This document shows, one piece after another, positions 9,678-20,369 of a stretch of DNA of 64,000 nucleotides; the stretch's first letter is position 1; the number at the start of each line of letters is the position of its first letter. This DNA comes from Tremella fuciformis. Taxonomy: Eukaryota > Basidiomycota > Tremellomycetes > Tremellales > Tremellaceae. Made by a program: the position numbers and the translations under genes. The notes beneath the pieces are model-generated. The model saw nothing but the letters and a program-made list of their open reading frames with translations. It made no database searches and was not told the origin of the DNA. The stretch is taken from contig CP136490.1 of NCBI GenBank assembly GCA_032768795.1, forward strand, positions 2,480,001 to 2,544,000, read 5' to 3'.

Positions 9678-10406
9678 ATGCAACCGTCAGAAGATCACTC
9701 CCGAGCAGAGCCCATGAGCTCCACCTATCCTCTAATGCCTCCCCCGTCAAGCGTACAGTCCGTGCCCAGGCGTTCAGGTGCCAGACAAACCTATTTGGAC
9801 CTGGCAGAATCCTCGCACATCGACCCCTCGGTCCTGCGTTCTGAAACCAACCGGAGGCGCCATACCCCAAAGCAGGAGGAAGCGCCGCCGACAGATTTAA
9901 GAAGTGCGTTGATGTCGCAAGTGAGGCGTATAATCATGGTGGACACCCAAGGCAAGCCGACGGGCAGATCCATCATCGATGATGAGCATCTGGGGGATGT
10001 ACTCATCTGGGCAGCACACTATGGGGCCGCACAGAGACTCAGGGATGTCGAGAGGAGACTCGAAATGGGGCTTCCGATCAGACCTGACCGTATCCCTAAA
10101 ACACCTTCTGCGACTTCGGCCCGAACTCAAGGCCCGCTGGCCATCGACGCCTCGAACCGTCTTGCTGCGTCCGCGATCCATGGGTCACTTCATGGTGACA
10201 CGTCAAATCTCTCCAATGCATCGTCGCAACGAGCTTTAATCAACACCAGCAAACCGATTCCGCCTCCTGGCTCAATCACATATGATCAGTTGAAGATGGA
10301 TTCTGACATGAGCGCCGACCAGTCTTCAGGCGATCATGAGGAGCTCCGGGATCTTCCAGAGGACTTCTTCATGATCGAGTCGAGAAGTAACAGCTTGCAG
10401 GATTAA
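9678..10406 (+). CDS. Orphan array member 6 with divergent module
   Basis: 242-residue frame. Residues about 82-125 carry a recognisable module: R-R-I-I-M-V-D, T-Q-G-K-P-T-G-R-S-I, then L-G-D-V-L-I-W-A-A-H-Y-G-A-A-Q. The aromatic-Ala pair and the Gly after it match members 2, 3 and 5. Upstream is Pro/Ser-rich. The C-terminus is acidic, with no LWGGGQNA tail and no upstream block. I infer an older duplicate of the same family. No membrane or export signal. Function unknown. Confidence 0.65.
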   Translation: MQPSEDHSRAEPMSSTYPLMPPPSSVQSVPRRSGARQTYLDLAESSHIDPSVLRSETNRRRHTPKQEEAPPTDLRSALMSQVRRIIMVDTQGKPTGRSIIDDEHLGDVLIWAAHYGAAQRLRDVERRLEMGLPIRPDRIPKTPSATSARTQGPLAIDASNRLAASAIHGSLHGDTSNLSNASSQRALINTSKPIPPPGSITYDQLKMDSDMSADQSSGDHEELRDLPEDFFMIESRSNSLQD

Positions 10407-11047
10407 ACACAGGGCGTTGTCATTCTACTGGTCTGTCCGGAGCAGACTTGATCCTAGGTATATCAAAGTCACGGTTATTTGTTTACAAACCCGAATGAAT
10501 TTTACAGTTCCAGATTTTGAGGGAGTGCGCGCGCGCGACACGAGCTGGTGTACTTGCCGACCAGTCTGTATGATACGAACGCTTCCCTCCATGCACTTCT
10601 GACTTCGCATTTTTCAAGGTTATACAATTCTGCCTTTTATCATACCAGTATGAAGGGTTCTCAAGTCAACGCTCGAAAACTGTGGCTCTCGCTTGCAACC
10701 TGCGCAGAACTATCAGGAATCCACTTCGAAGGGGTGAACTGCGTTGAGCCACCATCGGGCCCGCGTAGAGAGACGTATTCGATGTCCGCCACATTCGAGC
10801 CATAAACGATTCGCTATATGGTCAAACATAAGAACCACATGGGCCCGAACCTTCTCGAAAAAGAAGGATTGCCAAACTTCGCAATGTGGCCGCGACACTC
10901 CCTTATGCGCCGACGAGCTCAGTCTGCTGCAACTGAGGTTGTCCTTTATAAAGGCCAAACTCGTCTCCACACCGGGAGTCACACTCAGATATCTTAAATC
11001 TTCACTACATCCCCAACTCTCTACACGGCTCAAGCCTTACTCTCATC
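10407..11047. other. Intergenic
   Basis: Mixed short frames only. Nothing recognised. Confidence 0.4.
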
Positions 11048-12127
11048 ATGAACCAGCGTGGTGGCAAATATCCATACAACGCAGAGCCCGAAGAAGAGGG
11101 CCGGGGGCGAGAGTACCAGTACTCTCCTCCAAGAAGCTTCGCTCGAACTGGAGGCGGCCGCCACCCTAGCAGTGCTTGGTCCGGGTCATACGGACCCTAT
11201 CCAGGTCCCCGAACTTCGCAACTAGACACAACAAGTACGACGGTAGACCGTCGAGTCGGCTCGCATCGGCCACCTCGCCACCCAAACCGGGGACACAGCG
11301 GGAGATCCTCGTCCCCGATTTCCGTCGCATCGACACATGACTCTTCGGGGAACCTCGGTCAGTATGCTTACACTCCTCCCTCGGCCCCTCACAGAGATGA
11401 TTGGGCGACGCATCACCCTCGCCTCGTCCCCTCCGGCTCCCTGGCATCATCAGCGAGATCCTTGATTTCGGGAAGCATCGGCAGTGGTGGAATACCTCGG
11501 CAGCAGGCGTACACCGACAACCCGTACGCCTCCCCGTCGAGCTCAGCTTCGGCGTTCCCTCCTCTAAATCAGACCCAGCCAGTCTATCCGCCATATGTGG
11601 CACAGGATCCCTATGGCTCCACTTACGGGGCAAATAGTCCATACGGGGTTTCGCTGTCCCAGATCCCCCCGACGTATACTGCTTCTACCGGCAATGTCTC
11701 CCGCTACGTCCCATCCGGTCCGCCTGCACTCGATACTGGATACCCGGGGACATATGCGCAACGCACAAGCGTCGCTCCCCCCGCTCGATCCTCGGACATT
11801 GGCGTGACGGTGAATGTATCGCTGGCGCTCGCCGGGCATACAGCACCAATTGCCATAGAAAGTGTTTCTGGCGCCGATGGTCGACTTGGGACAAGGCCTC
11901 CGTCACTCTCTTCTGTGGTGTCCCAAGGTGCGGCTCCAGCGTCTCAGCGAGGTCCTTCTAGCGAACAGACTGGGTTGGAGCCTCAAGCCCAGATTGGCTT
12001 GAGCGACAACTGTCCGAACGCGGCCTGGGAGCAAGATATCAATAATACAGGATACAGGCGGGGCAGGAACTGGAGCGCGGGTGGGGAGGTGAGGACGAAG
12101 CACAAGAAAAGGCATAAGAGGCATTGA
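11048..12127 (+). CDS. Orphan Ser/Pro/Tyr-rich protein with basic C-terminus
   Basis: Single frame of 359 residues from an ATG after CTCATC. Composition is dominated by Ser, Pro, Tyr, Gly and Arg, typical of an intrinsically disordered protein. A more ordered hydrophobic stretch lies at residues about 253-272 (G-V-T-V-N-V-S-L-A-L-A-G-H). The C-terminus is strongly basic (K-H-K-K-R-H-K-R-H), which could act in nuclear targeting or nucleic-acid binding, but this is inference. It lacks the array module and tail, so I regard it as a neighbour of the array rather than a member. No family recognised. Confidence 0.55.
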   Translation: MNQRGGKYPYNAEPEEEGRGREYQYSPPRSFARTGGGRHPSSAWSGSYGPYPGPRTSQLDTTSTTVDRRVGSHRPPRHPNRGHSGRSSSPISVASTHDSSGNLGQYAYTPPSAPHRDDWATHHPRLVPSGSLASSARSLISGSIGSGGIPRQQAYTDNPYASPSSSASAFPPLNQTQPVYPPYVAQDPYGSTYGANSPYGVSLSQIPPTYTASTGNVSRYVPSGPPALDTGYPGTYAQRTSVAPPARSSDIGVTVNVSLALAGHTAPIAIESVSGADGRLGTRPPSLSSVVSQGAAPASQRGPSSEQTGLEPQAQIGLSDNCPNAAWEQDINNTGYRRGRNWSAGGEVRTKHKKRHKRH

Positions 12128-12602
12128 GCATGCTCCGTATGCTCTCTTTCTGTCACGACGGGGTCGTGACACGCGGCCAATTCTCAGCCTATATAGCTGG
12201 GATCCGAGCATAGGTTGCTATGAGTCGGATCATTGTGCCCTTTTGGTTCAATGGTTAGCAGCCAGCTATGCTATCCGGCGTGACATGCTGGTCCTCGTCG
12301 TGAGAGCTATAGCGGCAACTTCGAAGGACAGTTTCGTTTTCCAAGATGACAGGACCGCCTACTTACGCCAGAAGACAAGTGCTCGTTGGAGGCTGTCCAG
12401 CAGAAGGGATCCGAGCGATTTTCAAATAGTTCGTCCGTTGTGCTTTGCAAGCCTCTGTCTGTTTTCCCTTCTTCCTCAGTCCAGGCATCCTCTTCGACCC
12501 TGTCACGCAAATACGGCTCTGCGAGAAGGGTCGCTCTTGCTTCGAACTCCCTCGTTGTAGCTTCTTGATCGTTAGTTGAGTATTCAGCAGTCAAACGGGA
12601 TC
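12128..12602. other. Intergenic
   Basis: No supported gene. Frames on both strands overlap each other and resemble nothing known. Confidence 0.4.
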
Positions 12603-13193
12603 ATGTCTGACCGCAACACTTCCAAGCGCTCCGGCGATAATGACAGCAAGAATGAAGCTTCCACGGGATCACCCGAGCTTCCCGGGCCTGGGAGAGATTC
12701 AAGCTGGCGGGGGCAACGCCCGCCAGCCCCGCCCCGCCCGTTGCATCGCTCTGCGTCTCGGGAAACCCTAACAGTCCATACGCACGACCAGCACAGCCCG
12801 ATAGAACTAGGTCCCGAAGTGGAAGAGGGTCCACAAGTCCTCCGGGCGGAAGACGATCGCACACCGTCGTCTGGAAGTGGCAACATGGGTTGGCGAAGAC
12901 CTCCCGCTGACCTGTATCGGCCTGACTACCACCCAGGCGCCACGATGTCTACTGGGCAATGGTCGGCTTCCCTGCATCATGCAGCGCCGCCGCTGAGTCA
13001 GATCTCGACTGCCCCATCAACGAGAACAGCGGCCGGTGCCCCGCCACTGGAAGCTGGGGGGAATCAATCCTCCTCGCCGGCGCAGACGTCTCCCTCAGTA
13101 AGCAAAGGCTATCGGGATTGGCAGGAACAACACCATCTTGGCGACAAGTACATCACTACCGAGGAGGAGGGGGAAAGGGCTCGCTCGCAATAG
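12603..13193 (+). CDS. Orphan polar disordered protein
   Basis: 196 residues from the ATG at 12603. An in-frame ATG at 12576 would add nine residues. I prefer 12603 because the protein then begins M-S-D, like other local orphans. The sequence is rich in Ser, Pro, Glu, Arg and Gly with no hydrophobic core, signal peptide or membrane segment, so it is probably disordered. The C-terminus has a charged motif near Y-R-D-W-Q-E-Q-H-H-L. It follows the array on the same strand, but I see no module in it. Function unknown. Confidence 0.5.
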   Translation: MSDRNTSKRSGDNDSKNEASTGSPELPGPGRDSSWRGQRPPAPPRPLHRSASRETLTVHTHDQHSPIELGPEVEEGPQVLRAEDDRTPSSGSGNMGWRRPPADLYRPDYHPGATMSTGQWSASLHHAAPPLSQISTAPSTRTAAGAPPLEAGGNQSSSPAQTSPSVSKGYRDWQEQHHLGDKYITTEEEGERARSQ

Positions 13194-13996
13194 CGAAATC
13201 GAGGTTGATCTTGCTCCTCTGGCTCCAGCTTCGGAACATGTACAATGTGGTAGGAAACCCTTAACCTGCACAAGGGGTAACTCCGAATGGTTGGTTGCCT
13301 CCGATCTCTTACCCCATTTTCCACTCTACTTTCTCATAACACTGTGCATTGAGAATCTGACATCCGCCTTCCGTTTGTACTTAGATATCTTCATGATATT
13401 TTGTGCAGAACCTGTGCCGAATGCTAATGTGACGCACGGATCGTGAACGGTAGGAACGTTCCTGAGTTGATGGTGATCGTGATGCTGATGGCGTGTGTGT
13501 GTGTGTTCCTGCTGATCGCCCTGTCAGCGTACCTGTCCGTGTGTATGTTGACAGTAGTGCCTTACACACCATACATCAGAAGGGGTCGCCCCGTTTCATC
13601 GCGATGCTAAGCCCCATTCCTCCTGGCCACATCTTCCGTCGATGGTCCGGCACCCGACCAACGAAGCGGTAGTGCCCGCTCGGTTCTCCCTTCCCACTCT
13701 TTTCGCGCTTCCTTTCACCAGCCTTACCCGCTCTAGCTATCACCACTTGCCACGAGCGGTAAGACGCGGTGTCTCAGCCCACCCGGACCTGCGACCGGGT
13801 CGTCCGCGGCCCGCGTGATAGCTACACGCCTACTGCTGGAACTGGGGCAGCTTGACGACGGCCCACACGGCAGCCCGTCAGAGCTTGACTATTTGACACA
13901 CTCGCCATCAGACAAACACCTCGGTGTCGACTCTCACCATGTACTAAGGGGCGTCTACCTCACGATTCGAGGTAGCTTGAGGAGCGGCTGAGCAGC
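13194..13996. other. Intergenic, probable promoter of the next gene
   Basis: 800 bp without a convincing gene. Contains a short GT microsatellite around 13492-13505 and a C/T-rich stretch near 13680-13730, as is usual in promoters of this group. Confidence 0.45.
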
Positions 13997-16061
13997 ATGT
14001 CCCACCCTGCGCCGCATTCCCCCTCTAGCCGCCCAACTCCCGACTCTCCTCTCCCAGACGAACCGCCTCCGCTCCCTCCCAAGAACGCCTCGGTACACTC
14101 ACCCCACTCGTCCCCCTCCGGACCGAGCAGGAGCAACACCACCGTCACGTCGCGCACCCAAAGATCTTTCGTCTCCATCGCGCCCTCCGAGGCAGCCGTC
14201 ACCATCGCTCAGATAGCCCGGCCCGCGAGCGCGTCGAGCCATGTCCTTCTGCACCGCCCATCAGCAGCCCAGATCAGCATAGCGGGCTCGGTCCCTCCAG
14301 GCAGGCCGAGGGAAAGCTCAGTGTCGACACTGCACCACCTGCCTGACCTATCTACAGAGTCCATATCTGTACATGCATACCCGCACGTCCACTCGGCGCG
14401 TGTTGACGGCCGTGCGCGCGAGTCGAGCGACTCGCACCAGGTCCACCTGCTCGAAGCGCTCGCCCGCCTCCCTTGGGCTCAACCGCCTCCTCGCGCCTAC
14501 TCGCCCACCTCGCCTCTGCCCCACTCGCCCCGCTTGTCCTCTCCACTCCCTCCCATCGCGTCGCTCCCCAGAGATATCGACTCTGATCAAGGTCATCCCC
14601 CTATCCCACATCAGCAAGAGCCATGGCGGGAATCGACGTTCAGTCGACAGACCGAGACGTCCTTGCCCTTCTCGCCCAACTACCCACTGTTCTTCAACCC
14701 TTCGTCCACAACGCGCGATCGGGCGTTCAGCTTTCTCGCCAATGATCCCGCTGCTACGCCGTACACCTCGACCGCGGGCCTGTCACACCGCAGCAGCCGA
14801 GTCTCGGTGGCCAGTGCCAGTTCGAGGGTCGACAATCGCCTCAGCGCATGGAGCGGCATGGCGGATGTCATGTTGCCCGAAGACGACGAGAGCCCCGTTG
14901 CGATTGAGTTTGTGAGAGGGGACGAGAGTCGTGCTGCGTCGAGTGCAATGGCTACCAAGCGCTCGTCGGCGTCGACCATCTTCCACTCGCGCAGTAACTC
15001 CACCAAGTCTTCCCGCTCAAATAAGAGCGGCAAGGCGAGTCGGCACGGAGGCAAGAAAAGCTTGTCCATCAAGAGCAAACGTGGATCAGGCGGAACGATG
15101 CGTTGGCAAGTCGAGTTGACGCCTGTAGCTGAGCTCGAGGCCGAGTTGAGGAAAAAAGAGGAGATGATGGAGCTCGTTTCCCTCGTAGGGCGAGCAGCGG
15201 TTCTCGAGCGGATGCTCAAGGCGGGGAAGCGGGTACGCAACACCATGCTTGGCGCATAAGTTTGCTGACAGGCAGGTGTCCAATCCCAACAGCATCCACC
15301 ATGGTCGTCCGCCATCCCTGCAGTCTCTCTACCGCGCTCTGACCCACACTACGCGATCTCACTCCGTTTCGACGCCCCTCTCTGGGTCCCGCCCACCCAC
15401 GGCATCTTCGAAGCGCTCGTCCGGGCTGACCTCTATTCGCGCCCGTTTGTCGAGACGCGTCAAGAGGCGAGAATCGCGCGAAGACATCTTCACCGAGCTT
15501 GGCAGCGATGACGAGACCCCGCCAGTCCCGTTCTCCTCCCACAACAGGTCCAAGTCCGCCCAGAGCCGACAGGAACGCAAGAAGGGACATATGCGATTCG
15601 CTTCTGTCGGCAAAGCAGGCGGGGTGCACATCGTCAAGGGGAAGGATGTGCAGGGGCCTCCTACTCCGCCCAAAGACCGGCCCATTGCTCAAGAGAAAGT
15701 CGGGGGTATCAAACTCGTCAAGTGCTGCTCGTCCCCCGGTATACCTTCTAGTCCGACACCACTCCTAGGGGAAGAGCAGAGGCAGTATGCTTCCACCGAC
15801 ATCGAGGCGCAATCTACCGTTTGGTCGGAGAAGGGCTTCCGTTATGTCCCGCAGTCGCCGCATCTAGGTCACCGGTCACCGGATTGGCGTAAGAGGCAAA
15901 GCGTGTTGAGCTACTTGACGACGGGCGAATGGGAGGATCAGCGCAAACGCCGGTGGAGGATTGTTGCGGCGGTAGTCAGCCTGGTGGGAGTCATCCTGAT
16001 CACCGGACTATTGGCGGGTCTTTTGTCTCGCCGGGAGACGCGGCAGGATGTCAATACCTGA
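13997..16061 (+). CDS. Ser/Pro-rich tail-anchored membrane protein, two exons
   Basis: Exons 13997-15232 and 15276-16061. The 43-nt intron has donor GTACGC, branch GCTGAC and acceptor GGCAG, and restores the frame to 673 residues. The N-terminal half is Pro/Ser-rich and polar (P-P-P-L-P-P-K near the start could bind SH3 domains). Around residue 380-412 a charged helix (E-L-E-A-E-L-R-K-K-E-E) precedes a short conserved-looking segment, then a basic Ser-rich region. A single hydrophobic segment close to the C-terminus (W-R-I-V-A-A-V-V-S-L-V-G-V-I-L) flanked by R-K-R-R and S-R-R-E predicts a single-pass anchor with a large cytosolic N-terminal part. I recognise no named family. A cell-cortex or vesicle role is only a guess. 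Confidence 0.75.
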
Positions 16062-16302
16062 AAGATGGGATGATCTGAAGGTGGGAGATGAGGGTTTGAG
16101 AGGCGGATGGACGATTGATGAGGGACACTGCGACTGTAATTCAGCATGTTACATAGAATGCATACCTCCACGGCTGTCTGCCGTAGCGAGTTTGGTCCTC
16201 TTCCACCTTTGGTATGCGCACATCGCCAGCCTGACGGAGTGTCTCTGGTCGGCCTTCCAACCCTCCTTCCCCTTCGCCCAACTCTGCTTAACTAAAGCCT
16301 CG

Positions 16303-16683
16303 CTATACTCTCATCGAATCCAATAGCTCCATTGACGATACCGAGTTTCCGCGAATCACCTACGAGTCAGCGCATCCCAGAGACTAATGTATTATGCGAC
16401 GCACGATCATGCCACACGGCTTCCTCTGCCCTCCGCCCAGCTCCTCGAATGCGTTGTCCACAACGAGGTTGAGGAACATGTCGAATCCTCTCAAGACGCC
16501 AGACACTGATCGGCCTCCTTGCAAGTGAAGGAAGAGTCGGCGGTCCATGAACTCTGCATCGGATTAGCATACATTACAGCGGCTTGGCAGGCGTTCATCT
16601 TTCTCTCCCTCAAAAAGTTGTAGGGCATGATAGGGGAGAAACGAAAGCTCACTTTTCAGCTCGGGTTGAGCTGGACGAGACAT
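16303..16683 (-). CDS. SMX2: Small nuclear ribonucleoprotein Sm-G, three exons
   Basis: Exons 16653-16683, 16405-16553 and 16303-16359 (minus) give 78 residues, the normal Sm-G size. The product is a core subunit of the seven-membered Sm ring on spliceosomal U snRNAs. Sm1 motif is seen (F-M-D-R-R-L-F-L-H-L-Q-G-G-R, then G-V-L-R-G-F-D-M-F-L-N-L-V-V-D). Sm2 follows as I-V-I-R-G-N-S-V, split by a 45-nt intron. The start P-E-L-K-K-F-M-D is the Sm-G signature that separates it from Lsm7. Both introns follow GT-AG with good family agreement across the joins. It is divergent to Sed5, with about 270 bp between the small upstream frame and Sed5. Confidence 0.9.
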
Positions 16684-16695
16684 CCTGATGAACCT

Positions 16696-16938
16696 CTACT
16701 TCGGCGTGTCCTGAGAGGCAGGTGTATCGTTTCTGTTTTTCGACGTGAGAGATGGGATGGCGTCTCCGCTGCTTGGTCGTACGGGTGACGGTCGAAACGA
16801 CTTGAATAGCGTTGTCAAAGTCGTTTGAATTGGCTTTTGACGACCAACGAAGCGAGCGGCGACCTCCGCCTGTAACAATTGAAAACTATTACGTAAATAC
16901 ACATTCACGCGGTGGCGGCTGTCCTTTCGCCAGCGCAT
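16696..16938 (-). CDS. Small basic ORF directly upstream of Sm-G
   Basis: An 80-codon frame on the same strand as Sm-G, ending 12 nt before the Sm-G ATG. A 39-nt GT-AG intron could be removed (GTGAAT to TTACAG), which keeps the frame and leaves 67 residues. The middle holds Q-K-P-I-Q-T-T-L-T-T-L-F-K-S-F, similar to a degenerate PCNA-interaction (PIP) box, and the N-terminus is basic. No family is recognised. It may be a short protein on a shared transcript, an upstream ORF controlling Sm-G, or chance. The spacing to Sm-G leaves no room for a separate promoter. Confidence 0.35.
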   Translation of the reverse strand: MRWRKDSRHRVNVYLRNSFQLLQAEVAARFVGRQKPIQTTLTTLFKSFRPSPVRPSSGDAIPSLTSKNRNDTPASQDTPK

Positions 16939-17209
16939 AACCTTCTCGACCTTTTCTCATTCTCGACCTCGCATTCCTGTTTGTATCATCCCTTGTGACA
17001 TACTCATCGCGGTCAGCGCGAGGAGGAACGCTCCGCTCCATCCGTATCGCTGGTCAAACCGAGTTCACCGAGTCCTCAACGGTCGGAAGCTCCACATCAC
17101 ATCGACCCCTCTATTGCTCGACTGTGCTGCGCCTCTAGAACCAGCGCCCCACCTTCCCTCACTCCCACGCAGAAGACTTTGCCGGGTCTGAGGAGCATCA
17201 CCGGTCGCT

Positions 17210-18568
17210 ATGCCGCCGAAAGACCGTACCGCCGAGTTTCACTCGACCTTCAACTCGATCAAAGCCCGCACGGCCGCCCCGCAGCACAAACCTGGAGATA
17301 AGGCCAAACAGCCCTTGCTGAAAGACGGAAATGGAGTTGGGGCGGGACCGAGCAAGAATGGGGTGAAGAGTGAATTTGGACGGATGGCGGGTGGGATAGC
17401 GAAGGACATCAACTCGACCACCTTGAAATTACAAAAGCTCGCACAGCGTGGGTATTCCTTACCACCTTCTCGAGTACTAGCTAACGCTTTCCCTTCCACT
17501 CGCGCGTTCATATGTTCTCGTCTCGCCTTCCAACGAACAGTTGCCAAGCGCAAAACCCTCTTTGATGACCGGCCCATCGAGATATCAGAACTCACCTACA
17601 TCATCCGCCAAGACATTGCTTCACTCAACACTCAGATCGCCTCGCTGCAGTCATACGTCCGGTCGCAAAAGCCCGCGAGCGGCACTGCGTCTTCTGGCAA
17701 GGGACAGGTGGACGAGCACAATAGTAATGTCGTCATGATGCTGCAGAGTCGATTGGCGGACATGGGCATGGGTTTCAAGGATGTCCTGGAGCTGCGAACG
17801 CAGGTGGGCACCTGCTGCATGGCTTGTTGGTTGTGCTGAGACCAGAATATGAAAGCGAGTCGAGATCGGTCAGAGCAGTTTATGCATACCGCCGCTTCTG
17901 CCTCTGTTCCTCCACCGGCAACCAGTGAGCTTTCTCGTCCTTAGTGAGGCAATGAAACTCACGTATAGACTCTCTTCTCATGCCAACGGCCGCCAAAGCA
18001 GGTCCCGGAGCCGGCTTCCCGCCAGATCGAAAGGGCAAGTCTCGCGCCTTGCCCAATGGCGATGGAGAAAAGGACTTCTTGGCGCTTGATATCGATGGCG
18101 ATGGAGGGGAGAGCGGACGAGGGGGAGACTATCAGCAAATGCAGCTGGTCGAACAGCAGGTGTGTTAAATCGGATATCCCACAACAACCAAGGACTGACC
18201 TCAAGGACAACTACATTCAGCAGCGGTCTTCTGCGATCGAGAGTATAGAGTCTACGATCGCTGAGCTCGGATCCATCTTCTCGCAACTCGCTAATATGGT
18301 GGCGGAACAAAGAGAAACCGTGCAGCGCATTGATGCGGATACGACCGATATAGCCGCGTACGTGTCGTCGGTCTGGCTGGTTCCCCGAAGCTGACCGCCA
18401 GAAATGTCACTGGGGCTCAACGGGAACTGCTCAAATACTACGCCTCCATATCCTCAAACCGGTGGTTGATGCTCAAGATCTTCGGTGTTCTGATCATTTT
18501 CGTGAGTGTATACTGAGAAGTCAGTCAATCCTGACCGTCAGTTCTTGGTGTTCATTCTTGTATCATAG
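17210..18568 (+). CDS. SED5: Sed5/syntaxin-5 Golgi Qa-SNARE, seven exons
   Basis: Exons 17210-17447, 17541-17803, 17846-17924, 17969-18159, 18206-18357, 18402-18501 and 18542-18568 give 349 residues. The product is the Qa-SNARE for ER-to-Golgi and intra-Golgi fusion. The start M-P-P-K-D-R-T-A-E-F and L-A-K-R-K-T-L-F-D-D-R-P-I-E-I are syntaxin-5 hallmarks. The Habc helices follow. The SNARE motif covers residues about 258-318 (A-I-E-S-I-E-S-T-I-A-E-L-G-S-I-F...T-V-Q-R-I-D). The C-terminal anchor is R-W-L-M-L-K-I-F-G-V-L-I-I-F-F-L-V-F. All introns except the first are 40-46 nt. The last exon encodes only eight residues. Confidence 0.95.
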
Positions 18569-18677
18569 ACGGCATATGCAAGGGCAGATTGCATGCGAGT
18601 CTAATCTTTACTAGTATATACTGATTACTGATGCGGGAGCGGCCCTCCAAGTCTGAGAAGGCTGCATCGGTCAACGA

Positions 18678-19769
18678 TCAAGCCCTACTGCTTGGTCCCT
18701 CCCCAAAATTGTCGTACGACTCGTCCACCGACTCCGGAGCACTCAAGTAGGAAGAATCAGAATCTTCGGACAAGGCCGTTAGGCTGTCGGCGAACGGCTC
18801 ACTGGCTTCTGTTAGCTTGCGCAGACCGTCCTCGTCCCACGTTACTCTCTTGTTCTTCTTCTTCGGCGGTCGAGCGGTCATCGGGATCTCCGTCCCGCTC
18901 TGCTGGTTCGAGAAGGATGTGGGTGGAATTGGCAAATATTCCAATACCCTCTTGTTGAATCCCTGCGAGACGGGCGTGCGCAAGTGTCTGTCGGTTATCT
19001 TTTCATGATGTGTAGGCTCGCCATCGCGAAGTTGCCAGGCATACTTGCCACTCTTGCTGGTTCCTCCATGGAACTCGTCAGAGAAGCCTGTGCCGTTTTC
19101 TATCCAGATCCACTCCCGTCCCCACGTGTCGATGGTGGTGAGGGTCCGGCCGGGGGGCTTGTAATAGTCACCGAGAAGGGTGCTGTAGAGGATAGCATCA
19201 GCGGGATCCCCATAGCCCCAGTCTGAATCGCCAACGACATGATCTTTGTATAGGTTCACTGCGTCCTCGACTGAGCGATCGCCGCCAGGCAAAGCCCGCA
19301 GGGCATACAGGAAGGCTTCCCACTTCTCAGGTTGCTGAATACCGGTGATGCGGTATTGCCCACGTGTAGCGCAGCCCTTGCTCTGCTCCAATATGGCTAG
19401 GAAGTCCTCTTCGATGTAGCTGCGCAGCTTGAAATTGCTGATATATGTCGGGCTATATACACCGGAAAGACGTTTCTCGAGGTTCCCGCGTCTTGTATCA
19501 AAGTACGTCACGCTGAGCATGCCTTCCAGCCAAGCTCTGCATTTCTTCTTCCTGATTGTTGCTTCCACAATGGCATAGGCCTCTGTGTAGTCCCGGACGC
19601 GAAGAATCTCGCGATACTGCTTAGGCGGAAGGTCTTTCTTGCGCCATTTCTCTTTGCCCGAGGTGGTTGATCCGAAGCTGATCAAGCCGGATGATGCGGC
19701 ACTGACCCCAGACGTTGCATCGTCCGTGATGGTGGTCTTCGACCGTAAGGTCTTCAATAGAGCGCTCAT
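18678..19769 (-). CDS. Orphan protein, paralogue A of a divergent pair
   Basis: 363 residues if begun at the ATG at 19769 (M-S-A-L-L-K-T-L). An in-frame ATG at 19847 would add 26 hydrophobic residues, which I doubt. Features: L-P-P-K-Q-Y-R-E near residue 50, a Lys/Arg-rich helix, E-K-W-E-A-F-L-Y-A-L, V-V-G-D-S-D-W-G and a W-G-R-E-W-I-W-I-E-N strand, then a basic P-P-K-K-K-N-K-R-V stretch and an acidic Ser-rich end. The order L-P-P-x-x-Y, W-E-x-x-x-x-A-L, V-G-D-S-[DE]-W-G is shared with the next gene on the same strand, so the two are old duplicates. No known domain recognised. Confidence 0.65.
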   Translation of the reverse strand: MSALLKTLRSKTTITDDATSGVSAASSGLISFGSTTSGKEKWRKKDLPPKQYREILRVRDYTEAYAIVEATIRKKKCRAWLEGMLSVTYFDTRRGNLEKRLSGVYSPTYISNFKLRSYIEEDFLAILEQSKGCATRGQYRITGIQQPEKWEAFLYALRALPGGDRSVEDAVNLYKDHVVGDSDWGYGDPADAILYSTLLGDYYKPPGRTLTTIDTWGREWIWIENGTGFSDEFHGGTSKSGKYAWQLRDGEPTHHEKITDRHLRTPVSQGFNKRVLEYLPIPPTSFSNQQSGTEIPMTARPPKKKNKRVTWDEDGLRKLTEASEPFADSLTALSEDSDSSYLSAPESVDESYDNFGEGPSSRA

Positions 19770-20369
19770 CCCCTGAAGATGTTTGTTGCTCGAAATCGTT
19801 ATAGGGATGTAATACCAGGATATAATACTATAGGTAAAGTGTTGCACCCTCAGGACCTTCGTAAGGCCCTAGTGTTTCTTCGAAAGAAGCCAGTCCGCTA
19901 CTTGAAAAGGACAGGGGAACCTGCGGAAATGCAATGGGTCGTCATGCAGATAGGCTAACACAGTATACTGTATATGAAACATTTCGACAGGCCTTCCCTA
20001 TGACCTCCCTTTCAGTGGCCACTCGCCTTCCTTCGCTCTGCGCTTGGTTCAGCGGCTCAAAGAAGCTGGTCCACCCGTGTAATGTAGGCAGACTGAAGGC
20101 TGGGACAATGCCCGATCGTGGCAGGGATTTCTGAGGCTCATGATGGGTGCGCGATGGGTCAATAGAAATATTTTCACGACGGCCCCTAGACTCGGCACTT
20201 TTCACGACACTGCATATGTACAATGATTGAAGCCTTGTCACGACGTGGAACGACTCGAGTCTTTAGGCTGGAGGCAAAAGGGGGCGCTACCATCATCAAG
20301 GTCGGTCTCTTCCACAAGTGTCGATCACTGCGACTGGCGGTCACCTATGGACAAGGGTCGAGCCTCCCG
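19770..20369. other. Intergenic between paralogues A and B
   Basis: No supported gene. This should hold the paralogue A promoter and the paralogue B 3' end. Confidence 0.45.

Noticed and set aside
13492..13505. GT-repeat as a regulatory or structural element
   Set aside because: Too short and common to support a claim.
16367..16570. 67-codon minus-strand frame in the Sm-G region
   Set aside because: Wrong-frame shadow. The Sm-G protein is obtained only after splicing three small exons.
18678..19847. Hydrophobic N-terminal extension of paralogue A as a signal anchor
   Set aside because: The 26 extra residues come from a region with no counterpart in paralogue B, and the ATG at 19769 starts a typical cytosolic sequence.
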